Assembly (NCBI GenBank): GCA_963969365.1
Contig: OZ017748.1
Span: 3,531,001 to 3,595,000, forward strand
Length of the DNA: 64,000 nucleotides
Reading direction: 5' to 3'
Source of the DNA: Asterochloris sp. CNOR1
Lineage: Eukaryota; Chlorophyta; Trebouxiophyceae; Trebouxiales; Trebouxiaceae
A model generated the notes under the pieces. The model had not been told where the DNA came from and ran no database searches. It saw only the letters and a program-made list of their open reading frames with translations. Shown piece by piece: positions 50,135 through 61,500 of this stretch. Position 1 is the first letter of the stretch; each line of letters begins with the position of its first letter. A program made the position numbers and the translations under genes.

Positions 50135-53100
50135 TTTGCTCTTGACAGAGTGGGGTGGGGGGCCCTGCAAGGTGCACTTTGGCCATTGGCCCTGTTCCCG
50201 GGGCCAGGGTGAAGGGAGAGGAAGTGGCCAGCAATCTTCAGGGTATGGTTCCTCACAGGTGCAAGCGTCTGAGAGGGTGTCGTCGGCTGCACGAGGTTGG
50301 AGGAGAAGGCCGCCGGCGCAGAGACAGAGGAGGCTTGGCTGGGCACCTGCAGCGCTCCCACTCTTCCACCTCTATGACTTGCGGCGGCGCTGTGTGACAG
50401 TGCCAGCCGCTCGGGGATCATGTTTTCAGAGCCCATGTCTGGCCAGAGCTGAGCCGCAGCAGGGGCTCAAGGCAGCCCCCGACTTGCGGTGTCAGGCGGC
50501 TGGCAGGGGAGAGAGGGCGCCCAGGTGTGCAGCTGCCCAGGCAGGGCTGCGGGGGCAGTCACAGCATACGTGAGGCTGCTGTTGCAGCACCAGAGGCAGG
50601 GTGTCAACTCACAGAGCAGCCAAGCACTGCCCACACAAGGCAAGCTGTGGCCACCAGAGGCTGTGCCACAGCCGGCTCAGCCCGCCTTCACCAACCAGGG
50701 AGACAGCACACCAGGGGAGTCTGCCAGCAGCCAGCCGCCCGCTGCTGTTGCTGCACAACCCGGCACTGCAGTCCTGCAAGGGGCTGAAGAAGCACTGGAT
50801 ATCACAATCGCCCTGCTGGGCAGCACTTCTCAGCCAGAGCAGTTGGTGGACCAGCGGCTGGCCACAGGGCAGGCTCTTGGGACCGCAGGTGAGGTGCTGT
50901 TCTGCTCTTGTATGGCCTGGCAGCTGCCATGCAACATGAAGCACAAGACTGTGCCCTTGCTGCCAACCTGACACGAGCGCAATGGTCAAGGCCACCCACA
51001 GTCTTGCTGTCTGCTGACATCAAGGTGACTTCCCAGGGCAGTGCCATTTGGCTCCTGCTGCAATGCCTGCTGGGCTGCTCGTGGAGGTCACGTCTGAGCA
51101 GGCTGCTGTACGGACACGGGGCGTGAGGGCCTGGGCACTGGTAGTCCGCCTTCTGGAGGATGACTCTGCGGAGGCAAGCGAGCTCAAGTCAACTTTGCGC
51201 TGGTGTCCTGCACTTGCTGAGCCAGTGTGCTGCGTCTTGTGAGCCATGTTACCTCTGTAGGAGGACAAACAAGAACTGCTCTGAGCTCTGGAAAGTGACC
51301 AGGCTCATTGGGGGCCTGAGCTCCACTGGTTCCGTCTGCTTGCGCTCCAGTGCTGCCAGCCTGCATCTCAGGTCCACTCTTTCCTTGAGCTTGCCATGCA
51401 GCCACCTCATCTGCCTTTTCACCTCCAAGCATGTCGTTCAGGTGCGCAGTGCAGCAGCAGCCACTGCCGGCGCAGCACTTGAGCAGCTGCGAGTGCCATC
51501 AGCCGCTGCCGCAATCCACGTGGAGCATGCTCTGCGCCTGGCAGTGCAGCTGGTGGGCGCTTGTGCACCGCACTGCGCTGCAGCATGGCAGCAGCTGATG
51601 GACTGGGTGTTGCCAACAGGTCAGGTGCTGCCAGATCACGGTGCTCTGCACGTGGTGTCGGCTGCCTCTGCCGCGGCTGCTGAGGGCAGCAGCAATGGGG
51701 TGCCAACCCCTGCAGCCGGAAGGAGCGCTGCTGGCAGCACCTGTCAGCAGCTGGGTGCCGCTGTGAGGGCTCGCGGCCGAGTGTTCGACCATGAGGCAGA
51801 CAATCAGCATGAGGAGCCCCTGCTGCTAGCACAGCTGGCTCCACAGCAGCTGGTGGAGGCTGCTCAGCAGGCGCCTGTGAGCACCGGCTCTGACGGTGGC
51901 AGTTCTGAAGTAGGACCTTGCTCAGCTGAGAGCAGAAGCGAAGGACTGAACCTTGCGATCGGCCCCTTCCTGGAGCACACGCTTCTGTCCTTGCCCAGGA
52001 TCTCATCGTCTAGTCATGCTGCAAGCTCATGAAACACACTGCTCTCTGCATCAGCCACCGTCAGAGCTGTGCTGGCCCTCCAGTTTTGAGCACTGGCCAC
52101 ACGTTCAACGTGCGCAGTGGAGAGGTGGAGCAAAGCCACAGCTCTGAAGACAAAACGTCGGAGGCCCCTCTTGGGCACAGCCCAAGAAGGCCATCCCGGA
52201 TCTCAGGGCCACCAGGCGGCACAGCAAGGCGTGAACACCCCATCCAGGCAGCGCCTTGGTACCGTCAGACAGGTGGCACTGCGGGAGATGCCTCAACGCC
52301 TCGAAGTACAGGAGCTGAGGCAGCTTCACACCATGCTGCCTCTGACTGCTCGACGCATCTGTACCTGCCTGACGCCTCTGCTTGGCGTTCTACGACTGTA
52401 TGAAAGAGGCAGCAAGACGACTCAGGACTGTGCACACCACCTGACTCTGCTGTCCAGACCCTGTGTTGGGGTGCAGCCACCACGGAGTCGAAGTCGCACC
52501 GGGCCATTGTAGTGTGGGGCTCAAGGGAAGCAGCTCCGCGCTGATGGTGGATTTGTGTCGCTTCCTTTCTGCATGCAGTGCGGGGCATGACGCAGACAGG
52601 CTGTAGTCAGTCGGGGAGTCGTCTCCTGGCGCCCCTGCTCCTCACAACCTGCCAGGCCGGTGGAGGGCGGAGCCGCTTGGTAGGGCCATCAGCAGCCTTC
52701 GTCTCCCACAGGCCCCAGCCCCAGATGGCTCCTGTGAGATGCCTGAGCAACCCGCCTGGAAGCGCCCTGATCGTGTGGCCGCCACCGGTGCGGCCCAACC
52801 TGCTGTCACGAGCAGCATCCGCTGTCATTTCAGCGTGGCGCGGACCAACTTGGCTCGCCGAACGCCAGCGACACGCCCCGTCTTGTAGCTGAGCTCAGCA
52901 GAGCGGCAGCGGTCGCAGACCGGTGCAGGCCTGCTGCGTTTGGTGCCTTGGCTGATGTTGGTCGGCCTGGTGTGTCTCCACCACTCCCAACGGGCTTGGT
53001 CGACGTCTCCTTAGCAACAGACTGGGTGGTGTCGACTCGTCCCCTGATGACAGGCGCAGTCGTATGAGCACCTCATGGTGGAGACCTCAGGCCCTGCACA

Positions 53101-53236
53101 TCTATGACCTTGTCAGGACCTCCGAGGTTGTCGAGGAGTGGGTCCTGGGCCTTTCTGGGGCGGTGTCGGTGCCAGGTCCTGGGCTCAGGCAAAAGCTTTG
53201 TGTAGCCAAGCCGTCAACATGAAACCTGGTCAGCCC
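50015..53236 (+). repeat. 5S unit 15 (3222 bp)
   Basis: Embedded frame at 51160-52032. It has the GT loss typical of units 9 to 12 together with the GGCTCGCGG form of units 8 and 14, a mosaic of both variant groups. Two private changes lie near 50606-50616. Confidence 0.9.
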
Positions 53237-53356
53237 ATGCTACGGTCATACCATCCAGAATAACCCCGTTCTCGTCCGATCACGGAAGGCAAACTGGATT
53301 GGGCCAGATCAGTACTACGTTGGGTGACCACGCGGGAATATCTGGTGCTGTAGCGT
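53237..53356 (+). rRNA. 5S ribosomal RNA, copy 16
   Basis: 120 nt, identical by eye to copy 1. It is the last homogenised copy; its spacer changes character 1.6 kb downstream. Confidence 0.95.
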
Positions 53357-54978
53357 TTTGCTCTTGACAGAGTGGGGTGGGGGGCCCTGCAAGGTGCACT
53401 TTGGCCATTGGCCCTGTTCCCGGGGCCAGGGTGAAGGGAGAGGAAGTGGCCAGCAATCTTCAGGGTATGGTTCCTCACAGGTGCAAGCGTCTGAGAGGGT
53501 GTCGTCGGCTGCACGAGGTTGGAGGAGAAGGCCGCCGGCGCAGAGACAGAGGAGGCTTGGCTGGGCACCTGCAGCGCTCCCACTCTTCCACCTCTATGAC
53601 TTGCGGCGGCGCTGTGTGACAGTGCCAGCCGCTCGGGGATCATGTTTTCAGAGCCCATGTCTGGCCAGAGCTGAGCCGCAGCAGGGGCTCAAGGCAGCCC
53701 CCGACTTGCGGTGTCAGGCGGCTGGCAGGGGAGAGAGGGCGCCCAGGTGTGCAGCTGCCCAGGCAGGGCTGCGGGGGCAGTCACAGCATACGTGAGGCTG
53801 CTGTTGCAGCACCAGAGGCAGGGTGTCGACTCACAGGGCAGCCAAGCACTGCCCACACAAGGCAAGCTGTGGCCACCAGAGGCTGTGCCACAGCCGGCTC
53901 AGCCCGCCTTCACCAACCAGGGAGACAGCACACCAGGGGAGTCTGCCAGCAGCCAGCCGCCCGCTGCTGTTGCTGCACAACCCGGCACTGCAGTCCTGCA
54001 AGGGGCTGAAGAAGCACTGGATATCACAATCGCCCTGCTGGGCAGCACTTCTCAGCCAGAGCAGTTGGTGGACCAGCGGCTGGCTACAGGGCAGGCTCTT
54101 GGGACCGCAGGTGAGGTGCTGTTCTGCTCTTGTATGGCCTGGCAGCTGCCATGCAACATGAAGCACAAGACTGTACCCTTGCTGCCAACCTGACACGAGC
54201 GCAATGGTGTCAAGGCCACCCACAGTCTTGCTGTCTGCTGACATCAAGGTGACTTCCCAGGGCAGTGCCATTTGGCTCCTGCTGCAATGCCTGCTGGGCT
54301 GCTCGTGGAGGTCACGTCTGAGCAGGCTGCTGTACGGACACGGGGCGTGAGGGCCTGGGCACTGGTAGTCCGCCTTCTGGAGGATGACTCTGCGGAGGCA
54401 AGCGAGCTCAAGTCAACTTTGCGCTGGTGTCCTGCACTTGCTGAGCCAGTGTGCTGCGTCTTGTGAGCCATGTTACCTCTGTAGGAGGACAAACAAGAAC
54501 TGCTCTGAGCTCTGGAAAGTGACCAGGCTCATTGGGGGCCTGAGCTCCACTGGTTCCGTCTGCTTGCGCTCCAGTGCTGCCAGCCTGCATCTCAGGTCCA
54601 CTCTTTCCTTGAGCTTGCCATGCAGCCACCTCATCTGCCTTTTCACCTCCAAGCATGTCGTTCAGGTGCGCAGTGCAGCAGCAGCCACTGCCGGCGCAGC
54701 ACTTGAGCAGCTGCGAGTGCCATCAGCCGCTGCCGCAATCCACGTGGAGCATGCTCTGCGCCTGGCAGTGCAGCTGGTGGGCGCTTGTGCACCGCACTGC
54801 GCTGCAGCATGGCAGCAGCTGATGGACTGGGTGTTGCCAACAGGTCAGGTGCTGCCAGATCACGGTGCTCTGCACGTGGTGTCGGCTGCCTCTGCCGCGG
54901 CTGCTGAGGGCAGCAGCAATGGGGTGCCAACCCCTGCAGCCGGAAGGAGCGCTGCTGGCAGCACCTGTCAGCAGCTGG

Positions 54979-55108
54979 ACTCCGACGTGTCTGAGTGATA
55001 TACGAGTGGCTCTCAGAGACGGGCCAGTCTGCAGCATGCAAGAGCCCTGCTTGCCGAGCAATGTGTAGCTTCCTGCTCCCTCTCATCGCCCGGTCCCACC
55101 CCTGACAG
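54979..55108. other. Replacement segment at the array edge
   Basis: 130 bp of sequence not found elsewhere in the window stands in place of 199 bp of standard spacer (compare 51755-51953 in unit 15). The missing part is the one coding VFDHEADN in the embedded fragment. I recognise nothing in the inserted bases. Confidence 0.85.
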
Positions 55109-55560
55109 TGCGATCGGCCCCTTCCTGGAGCACCCGCTTCTGTCCTTGCCCAGGATCCCATCCTCTAGTCATGCTGCAAGCTCATGAATCCCACTGCTCT
55201 CTGCATCAGCCACCGTCAGAGCTGTGCTGGCCCTCCAGTTTTGAACACTGGCCACACGTTCAACGTGCGCAAAGGAGAGGTGGAGCACAGCCACAGCTCT
55301 GCAGACAAAACGTCAGAGGCCCTTCTTGGGCACAGCCTAAAGGGGCCATCCCGGATTTCGGGGCCATGAGGCGGCACAGCAAGGGATCGATGGCCCCCAT
55401 CCAGGCAGCGCCTTGGTACTGTCAGATAGGTGGCACTGCTGTAGATGCCTCAAATCCTCGAAGTACAGGAGCTGAAGCTGCTTCACCCCCTGCTGTCTCT
55501 GACTGATCAATGCATCTGTACCTGTCTGACGCCTCTGCTTGGGTTTGAGAAGGCTCTCGC
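55109..55560 (+). repeat. Diverged remnant of 5S spacer
   Basis: Alignable by eye to the standard spacer downstream of TGCGATCGG, but with substitutions at several percent and small indels, unlike the near-identity upstream of 54978. The indels fall without regard to reading frame, which argues against protein constraint on this part of the spacer. Similarity fades near 55550. Confidence 0.85.
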
Positions 55561-56854
55561 TTGTCGCTTCATGTAAAAACAAAGCAGCCAGCTGTACATT
55601 GCAAGGCGCTCACAGCTGGGTTGTCTGGCCGCCACCATGTGCCAGCAGGTCAGAGGGGCACCTCTGATTTAAGTTAGCGCTGCACATTCGCGCATGTGGT
55701 GGTGTGCTGTCGCCAGCTGATCATGTGGCTGCGTCAAGAGACCAGGAGCAACACTGCTGCACCACGTGACCCCCGTCCATGTTTTGTGCCTGAGGCCCCT
55801 CGTGCCTGTGGCCTCCACCCCTCCTTTGAGTGGTGTGGCTGCGTGCAGCAGTGCCGGCCAGAAAACTTCCCTCAGGTGCATGGCTGTCTTTCTTGTGAGG
55901 CCTGTCTGAAGGCTATAAATACACAAGTCCTCATTGAGCAGTGGCGTGTGGGCCACGTGTGCTGATGGCTCGCTCCTCAGAGGGGCAGCCAAATGGCTGT
56001 GTTGCTGCTGGTGAGGGTTGTTGAGACTGGCCATGCGGTGCGGTGCCCACCAAGATGAAGGCATGTGCTTGGCTTTGCAGGAAGCTCCTCCTTTCTGCAG
56101 GGGTGGTATGAGGAGCAGGTCAAGCAACACCCCGCCGCATGTTGCTAGTGCAGCGGGCAGGGCTTCCCAACAGTAGCACTCGGTGTTGCCTCTTGCCACA
56201 ACGGACGCTAAAACAATACGGTGCAATGCAAGACTGATTCAGGCAATGCACAGGTGGAAGGCCTGTTCAGTCTCAAGGCCAGGGATGGGGCTGCCATAGG
56301 GAAACAGGCTCGCCATGTCCCTGTACTGCCTCAGCAGCTCCAAGCCCTCGTCAGCCCAGTTGCCCGAACCTTGTCACGAGTCCACTTGCCCGCAAGCGAA
56401 GAGCTGTGTGTCATGCAACCAGGCCACAGTCTGGTCACCTACACCTCCAGACATGCCCTTGCTTTCTGTCCCAGCGCTCTTTCCTTGTGGCAAGATGCTC
56501 AGAAGTAAGCTGAAAGGGTCTGTGCCGGCCAGTCGTTAAACCTTTCAAAGGCAGGAGCAAAGCTGTTGCCCAACCACTCAAAGCTCGACTTTGCCAGGTG
56601 CAGCCACAGGTTTGGCCAGGATGGCACGTGTGGGAAGGCAGCAAGGCAAGTGGGTCCTGGCCAAGCAGGTCTGCCTGTTTGTAGCCACCTGATGTCTGAG
56701 TGGCGGGTCAGCGCCTTGATGCAGCCCTCCCTCCAGGCAGCCCACCAAAAGTCTCTCTCTCTCCAGCAGCAGCGTGGCAGCCATGGCGGGTTCTCTTCAA
56801 CAGAGGGGTTGGCTTGTGGGGCTGCAAGATTCCTCCTCAGCTGTCCGAATGTTC
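55561..56854. other. Unassigned sequence between diverged spacer and last 5S gene
   Basis: No gene recognised on either strand; reading frames here are short and lack known motifs. A block at about 55895-56065 has a degenerate relative at about 57318-57480. A TATA-like CTATAAATA occurs near 55913, with no gene obviously attached. Confidence 0.6.
55895..56065 (+). repeat. Degenerate direct repeat X, copy 1
   Basis: Shares ordered blocks with 57318-57480: AGGCCTG-CTGAAGGC, GTGGGCCA, GGTGAGGG-TG, then a GGCCA-CGGTGC-ACCAAGA block. Identity is patchy, so the repeat is old. Origin unknown. Confidence 0.5.
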
Positions 56855-56940
56855 TGGGGCAGTGTCATCTCCAGGTTCAGGTCCTGGGCTCCAGGCAAAG
56901 GCTTTGTGTAGCCAAATATCCTGGTAAAACTCCACATTCC
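56855..56940 (+). repeat. Diverged 5S upstream flank
   Basis: CAGGTCCTGGGCTCCAGGCA, then a pyrimidine-purine mix ending GCTTTGTGTAGCC, matches the 60 or so bases before the standard 5S gene. The last 25 bases before the gene are not conserved. Confidence 0.75.
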
Positions 56941-57060
56941 ATGCTACGGTCATACCATCCAGAATAACCCCGTTCTCGTCCGATCAGGGAAGGCAACCTG
57001 AATTGGGCCAGATCAGTACTACGTTGGGTGACCACACGGGAATATCTGGTGCTGTAGCGT
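56941..57060 (+). rRNA. 5S ribosomal RNA, copy 17, diverged and possibly a pseudogene
   Basis: 120 nt with the closing helix and TTTT tail kept. It has four substitutions against the other 16 copies: C47G, A57C, G61A and G96A. C47G removes the G32-C47 pair of helix III, and G61A removes the C19-G61 pair of helix II, with no compensating change. A57C and G61A also fall in box A, and G96A in box C. It may be an untranscribed relic or a minor variant; sequence alone does not decide. Confidence 0.8.
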
Positions 57061-57295
57061 TTTGCTCTTGACAGAGTGGGGAGGACCAAGAATGAAGGGC
57101 GAGGAAGTTGCCAGCACATTCAGGGGATGCCCCCCTACAGGTCCAAGGGGGTGTCATTGGCTGCACAAGGATGGAGGGGACAAACGTTGGTGCAGAGACA
57201 GAGGAGGCTGGACTAGGCATCTGCAGCGCGCTTTCTTTGTCACCGCTATGACTTGCAGTGCCGCTGAGTGACAGTGCCAGCCACACAGTCACTAC
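57061..57295 (+). repeat. Diverged 5S downstream flank, end of array
   Basis: Matches the first 300 bp after a standard 5S gene with many substitutions and a missing piece of about 60 bp. Recognisable landmarks are CTTGACAGAGTGGGG, GCAGAGACAGAGGAGGCT and TATGACTTGC. This is the last trace of the array to the right. Confidence 0.8.
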
Positions 57296-57317
57296 TGAGT
57301 GCCTGGCCTGCCCTGCT

Positions 57318-57480
57318 TATCAGGCCTGACTGAAGGCCAGGCCATGCATGACGCCTCTGAGGAGATGAGGGTGGGCCATGTCTGGCAACAGCCTGGTGGG
57401 AGGGCAACTGACTCGTCGTGTTGCCATTGGTGAGGGCTGCTGAGGCCAGACACACGGTGCAATGCCACCAAGACAGTGCT
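57318..57480 (+). repeat. Degenerate direct repeat X, copy 2
   Basis: Counterpart of 55895-56065. It sits directly after the array relic, whereas copy 1 lies in the unassigned part of unit 16, so the two are not at equivalent places in a unit. Confidence 0.5.
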
Positions 57481-57609
57481 ACCTCTTCTGACCAAACTAC
57501 CCACGCATGGGCAGGGTGGGTGAGTGAGTACACGTACATTTAGTCTTGTCCATGAGCACACACACAGCTGAGGCACAGGCCCAGGCAAAGGCATTACGCA
57601 GCTGTGACA
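57481..57609. other. Short unassigned gap
   Basis: No feature recognised between repeat X and the minus-strand reading frame. Confidence 0.5.
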
Positions 57610-58188
57610 TCAACATGGGATACCCTGTGTCCATGCTGTCATACATTGCAATTGAGATGCAGACCTTCCATGAGCAAAGTTGACTGTACAGCTGAAGGGC
57701 TCTAAGTAGGGAAGTGGATCAATAGCGACAAGGGATGATGCATTGGGCTTGTGCTGGACTGATGCGATGTCACACCATTGCCTGTGCAGCCGACTGAGTC
57801 CGCTGACCTCCACAATGACAGGCTTCGCCACCTCTAAGCCATAGTACAGGGAAGAGTGGTCCACCTCATCAAGCCTCCAGAACAGGTTTGTCATGTCATT
57901 GAGATGTCTTGTGTTTGGCAGCAGCTCAGTGAGCCATTGCAGGGCTGCCGAATGACTGCAGCACTACACCTGATGCTCAGTGTGCCACAGACCTTCAAGC
58001 TCCCCTCCCTCTAAGCGTTGCCTGTGAAGTTTCTGATACATACGTCTAGTACACGGGGCTGGTGGCACCTCTTTGAAAGTAGCCATCGCATGTACATCAG
58101 CAGATTCATGTGAACCCCAGTAGTAATATCTGTACTTGGCCCGTGCCCTTTTCACAGCAAAAGGTCCTCCCTCCCTGGGCGAGCCGCT
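57610..58188 (-). pseudogene. Unidentified minus-strand protein-coding relic
   Basis: About 190 codons in one frame with a single interruption. The composition is unlike the alanine-rich shadows elsewhere: aromatic and charged stretches such as KYRYYYWGSHESADVHAM, NLFWRLDEVDHSSLYYGLEV and AIDPLPYLEPFSCTVNFA. The region is also less GC-rich by eye than its neighbours. No methionine start and no known motif is evident, and the family is unknown to me. It could be the decayed end of a host gene or of a transposable element. It overlaps the region where the 5' end of the RNA-binding gene might lie on the other strand. Confidence 0.4.
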
Positions 58189-58525
58189 TTACCCTGTCTG
58201 TCGCTGGTCTGGCCATTTTGTGGACCACTGACCTGTCTGCCGTCTTCGCAGGCACCAGCTTCACCTTTGCTTCCCGCTGTGCGCCTTGGGAATCAGGTGG
58301 CCACCACGCCAGGCTCCTCAAGGCCAAGACCGAGCTGCTGGCCAACTTTCAGATTCGACCCCCAATGCTTTCGAGGTGTGGAGGTGTGGTGCACCAGGGG
58401 CACCTGAGCCTGCTGAGGGTCAGCTGGTTGATCTCTGGACCTTTCTACATTCATGCAGGTCCCGATCCAACTGATGGAAATGCTGAGGCACATTAGCACT
58501 GCTGCTCCTCCCAAGGCCTTTGCAG
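58189..58525 (+). other. Probable 5' region of the RNA-binding protein gene, exons unresolved
   Basis: A + strand frame is open across 58110-58496 (with RLLKAKTELLANFQIRPPM near 58320), and an acceptor-like TTCATGCAG lies at about 58451-58459. Another short frame reads VPIQLMEMLRHIS just after that acceptor. I could not chain these to the next exon with matching phase, so the start of the gene is left open. Confidence 0.3.
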
Positions 58526-61500
58526 CTTGAGGGGCGCCCCTCAAAGCTCAGGAAGTCTGGCAGGCTGGAATGCAGAGGACCTTGACCAGGAGGGCAGCCC
58601 AGCATCAGATCTTCCGCATGAGCAGGGCAATGGCCCCTGTACGCTCAAGCTGCGGGGGCTGCCATGGAGCTGCGATGTGGGGGACATTGTTGATTTCCTA
58701 GCAGGTGTGCCCCCAGCCCCCAGCTCCCTCTCCCCCCCCCCCCCCCAAACCCAGAATCCCATCCAGTCAGCCGTTGTAGGCACCTTCTGCTGGTCACTTT
58801 GACCAGGCTGACTGTGCATGCGTGCAGACTTCCTTGTTGGGCCAGAAGATGTCCGCCTGGTGACGCGGCCTGACCGCATGGGCAACATGGTAGGCTCGGG
58901 GGTGGCCTATGTTACCTTCGCCTCCCCTGCTGTCGCCAGGGATGCCCAGGCTGCACGCCACCGCAAGATGATGGGCACACGTTACATCGAGCTCATGAGC
59001 TGTGCCCCAGGTGAGCCATGACCCTGCCGCTGTCCTCCTTGTCTGCCTTGCTGCGGGTCCACTGCAGGCTTTGGGAGCAGTGCGGGTGGTCGACTGCATG
59101 CTGGTTGCCTGGCACTGCGTGCGTTATGCATCATTGTAGACCTCGCAACATTTGTACAGTGTCCTGAGCTTTGGTGACGCTCTGTGATGGACGCAGCTCT
59201 GGCATGCAGGGCCCCACAGGGCAGCGCCACACCCAGGCGGAGGACAGATTGGTGTGCCTGACAGGCCAGCTGCACGCATACAGCGCCGTGGTGCAGCCAG
59301 GGGGCCCAGCAGCCCTGCGCCAGCCCAGCACAACATGCTTGGGGGAAAGCATGGGGCTCAGGGTTTCGAGATGATCCAGGGTTTCCCAGGCCAGGCCATG
59401 ATGAGCGACCATGAGAGCATGATGCATGCTGCTTCTAGTGGGAGCCTCCCTGGCTCCCTGGCAGGCCCCTTCCAGCAGCAGAGGCCGCCAGGGGTCAGCG
59501 CAGGTTCTCTTGAAGAGCAGCAGCATGGCTCAGGGGCAGGGCCGCGGAAGCCCATGCAGCCCATGGCATCCCCATTTGGCACCACGCAGGTGCAACAGGT
59601 AGGCTGGCAGCGGGTCGCCTCAGATCATCTGACATGTACGCCCATCATGTCATCAGTCACCTGTGGGTTGCGATCAAGTGTCTGGATGTAAGTGTGGCCC
59701 AGATGAGTTGTGCTAACCACCAGTGGGGCAGATCGCCTTGTCCTGCTCTGAGGCACATAAGGACTGCTCAGCATCTATAGTACTGCTGCCTGGTGTGCAG
59801 GGGCCAAGCAGCCGCGCAGGCATTCGCAGCTCCCAGCCAGATGCATGGCAGGAGTCTGCGCAGCATGCCGGGCCCGCGGCCTCCAATATGCGCAGCCTAC
59901 CCAGCCTGCCCAGCACGTTGGCCAGCCCTAAGCAGAGCCACCTGGCAGGCCCCAGCAGGGTTTCAGATCTGGTCAGGCTTGACAGCAGATAGGCACTGTT
60001 TTGTCTGGTGCCTTGCCGTCAACAGACCTGTGCTGCGGTTCTGCCCCCGCCAAGCACGCCATCTCCTTGATGCTGCCATAGCTGCACAGTGACAGCAGCG
60101 AGTTGTGCAAGCCTGGCACACAGTGACGTTTGCCCTGTCTGCAGAGGGGCCGCCCGTCAGGGCCGCCGGGCAGCGCACCGCAGCCAGGACCACCTCTGGG
60201 GCCGCGGCCCCCGCCATCAGGCCACGCCATGCATGCCACGCAGGCCCCGCCTGCTGGAGCAGGGCCTGCGCTGCTGCAGCCGCAGCAGCTGCTGCCCTTT
60301 GACCTGGCTCTCCAGGCCCAGGCGCTGATGGCTGCTCAGGCGCAGGCCCACTTCATGCAGCCGGGCATGCTGGTGCAGCCTGGGGTGGGGATGTCCGGCT
60401 TCCCCGGGAGCTTCATGGCGCAGGCAGGGCACGCAGATGCCATGGGCCACCAGTCGCAGGGCGCTGGTGGGCAGAGGCAGGCCTATGGCTCTGCTGTTCA
60501 GCAGCAGCAGGCACAGATGCTGGCCATGCAGGTGGGCACTCCTGTCGTCTGGAATGTGTCCACCTGCATGCCACGACTGGCCAGGATCTGTTGGGCGCTT
60601 GGCAAGAAAGTCTGACGCTGCACCAGCCGCCCTGCCTGCAGGCGCCCCAGGTGATGGCAGCTGGGCAGGACCCACAGGAGCAGCAGATGGCCCTGCTCAT
60701 GTACCAGCAGTGGCTGATACAGCAACAGATGGTGAGCATGCCTGTAAGGCTCAGGCTCCCGCTATACTGCACATAGCGTGTGTACTGGAGTCCTGCAGAC
60801 AAGGAGGTTGACAGTGTCAGCCATCCAGTGGCCCTCTTCCTGCTGTTTTTGCCACGTGTAGCAGTGTCTTGAAGGACTGATCGTTCCCCATCTGTTGTGC
60901 AGCTGATGCAGCAGTGGGCTGCTATGGGCATGCCAGCGGCGGCTGGTGTGCCTCTCATGGCTCCCGGATGGATGCAGCCTGCTGCCATGGCTGCTGCAGG
61001 GCTGCCGCTGCAACCGGGCCTGCAGGCGCTGCATGGGCAGACCATGATGGGTCAGGGGCCAGGAGGTGAGGCCTCCTTCCTGTCTGTGCAGTGCAGCAGA
61101 AGTGCTTGGCGCCTAACACATGAAACCACAGTAACAAGGCAGCACATCACAAAACAGAGCACTGCCTGCAGGTGGCTTCCCGATGGGAGCTGGCATGAGC
61201 GGGATGCCCCTGCCACGGAATGCCACATCCCAGATGCAGTTCCCAGCGCAGCAAAACCCTCACATGCTGCAAGGTGATATTGCCAGCATGGCATCAGCCT
61301 TTAGTAATGCGCAAGCGGGTGCACGCAAGCACCCATCAGGCACTGCCCTGTCTGCTGCGCCGCGGCTCCGTAAGGCCCTGTTGCTACACCAAACCTCTGC
61401 CTTGGCCTGTGACTAAGAGGCGTGCTGGCTCGTGCCTGCCTGCAGGGCAGCGAGTTCGCCCAATGAGGCAGCCCCGCCCAGCACGTGCCCAGCACCATGG

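Larger units (their letters stand above)
53237..56940 (+). repeat. 5S unit 16, atypical boundary unit (3704 bp)
   Basis: Bases 53237-54978 are standard, near-identical unit sequence. From 54979 the unit is replaced, then diverged, then unrecognisable, and only about 85 bp before the next gene look like the normal upstream flank again. The embedded reading frame is cut after CQQL. Confidence 0.88.
1..57060 (+). repeat. 5S rDNA tandem array, 17 gene copies
   Basis: Head-to-tail units, each starting with a 120-bp 5S rRNA gene and followed by about 3.1 kb of spacer. Gene starts are at 5, 3243, 6467, 9691, 12915, 16139, 19363, 22587, 25811, 29049, 32287, 35509, 43567, 46791, 50015, 53237 and 56941. 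The usual period is 3224 bp; 3222 and 3238 bp variants come from small indels. All copies are on the + strand. Units 1 to 15 and the first half of unit 16 are nearly identical, which is the concerted-evolution pattern known for rDNA. The left edge is outside the window (bases 1-4 are the end of an earlier unit); the right edge is inside it. Confidence 0.97.

Noticed and set aside
55669-56226. A 185-residue minus-strand frame in the boundary unit
   Set aside because: No motif, shadow-like composition, and it crosses repeat X, which is degenerate and does not preserve the frame.
1-57060. The tandem array as a CRISPR, satellite or assembly artefact
   Set aside because: A rRNA gene in each unit rules out CRISPR and simple satellite. 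Private variants, indel sub-families and one unit holding a retroelement argue against simple assembly duplication, though copy number may still be compressed.
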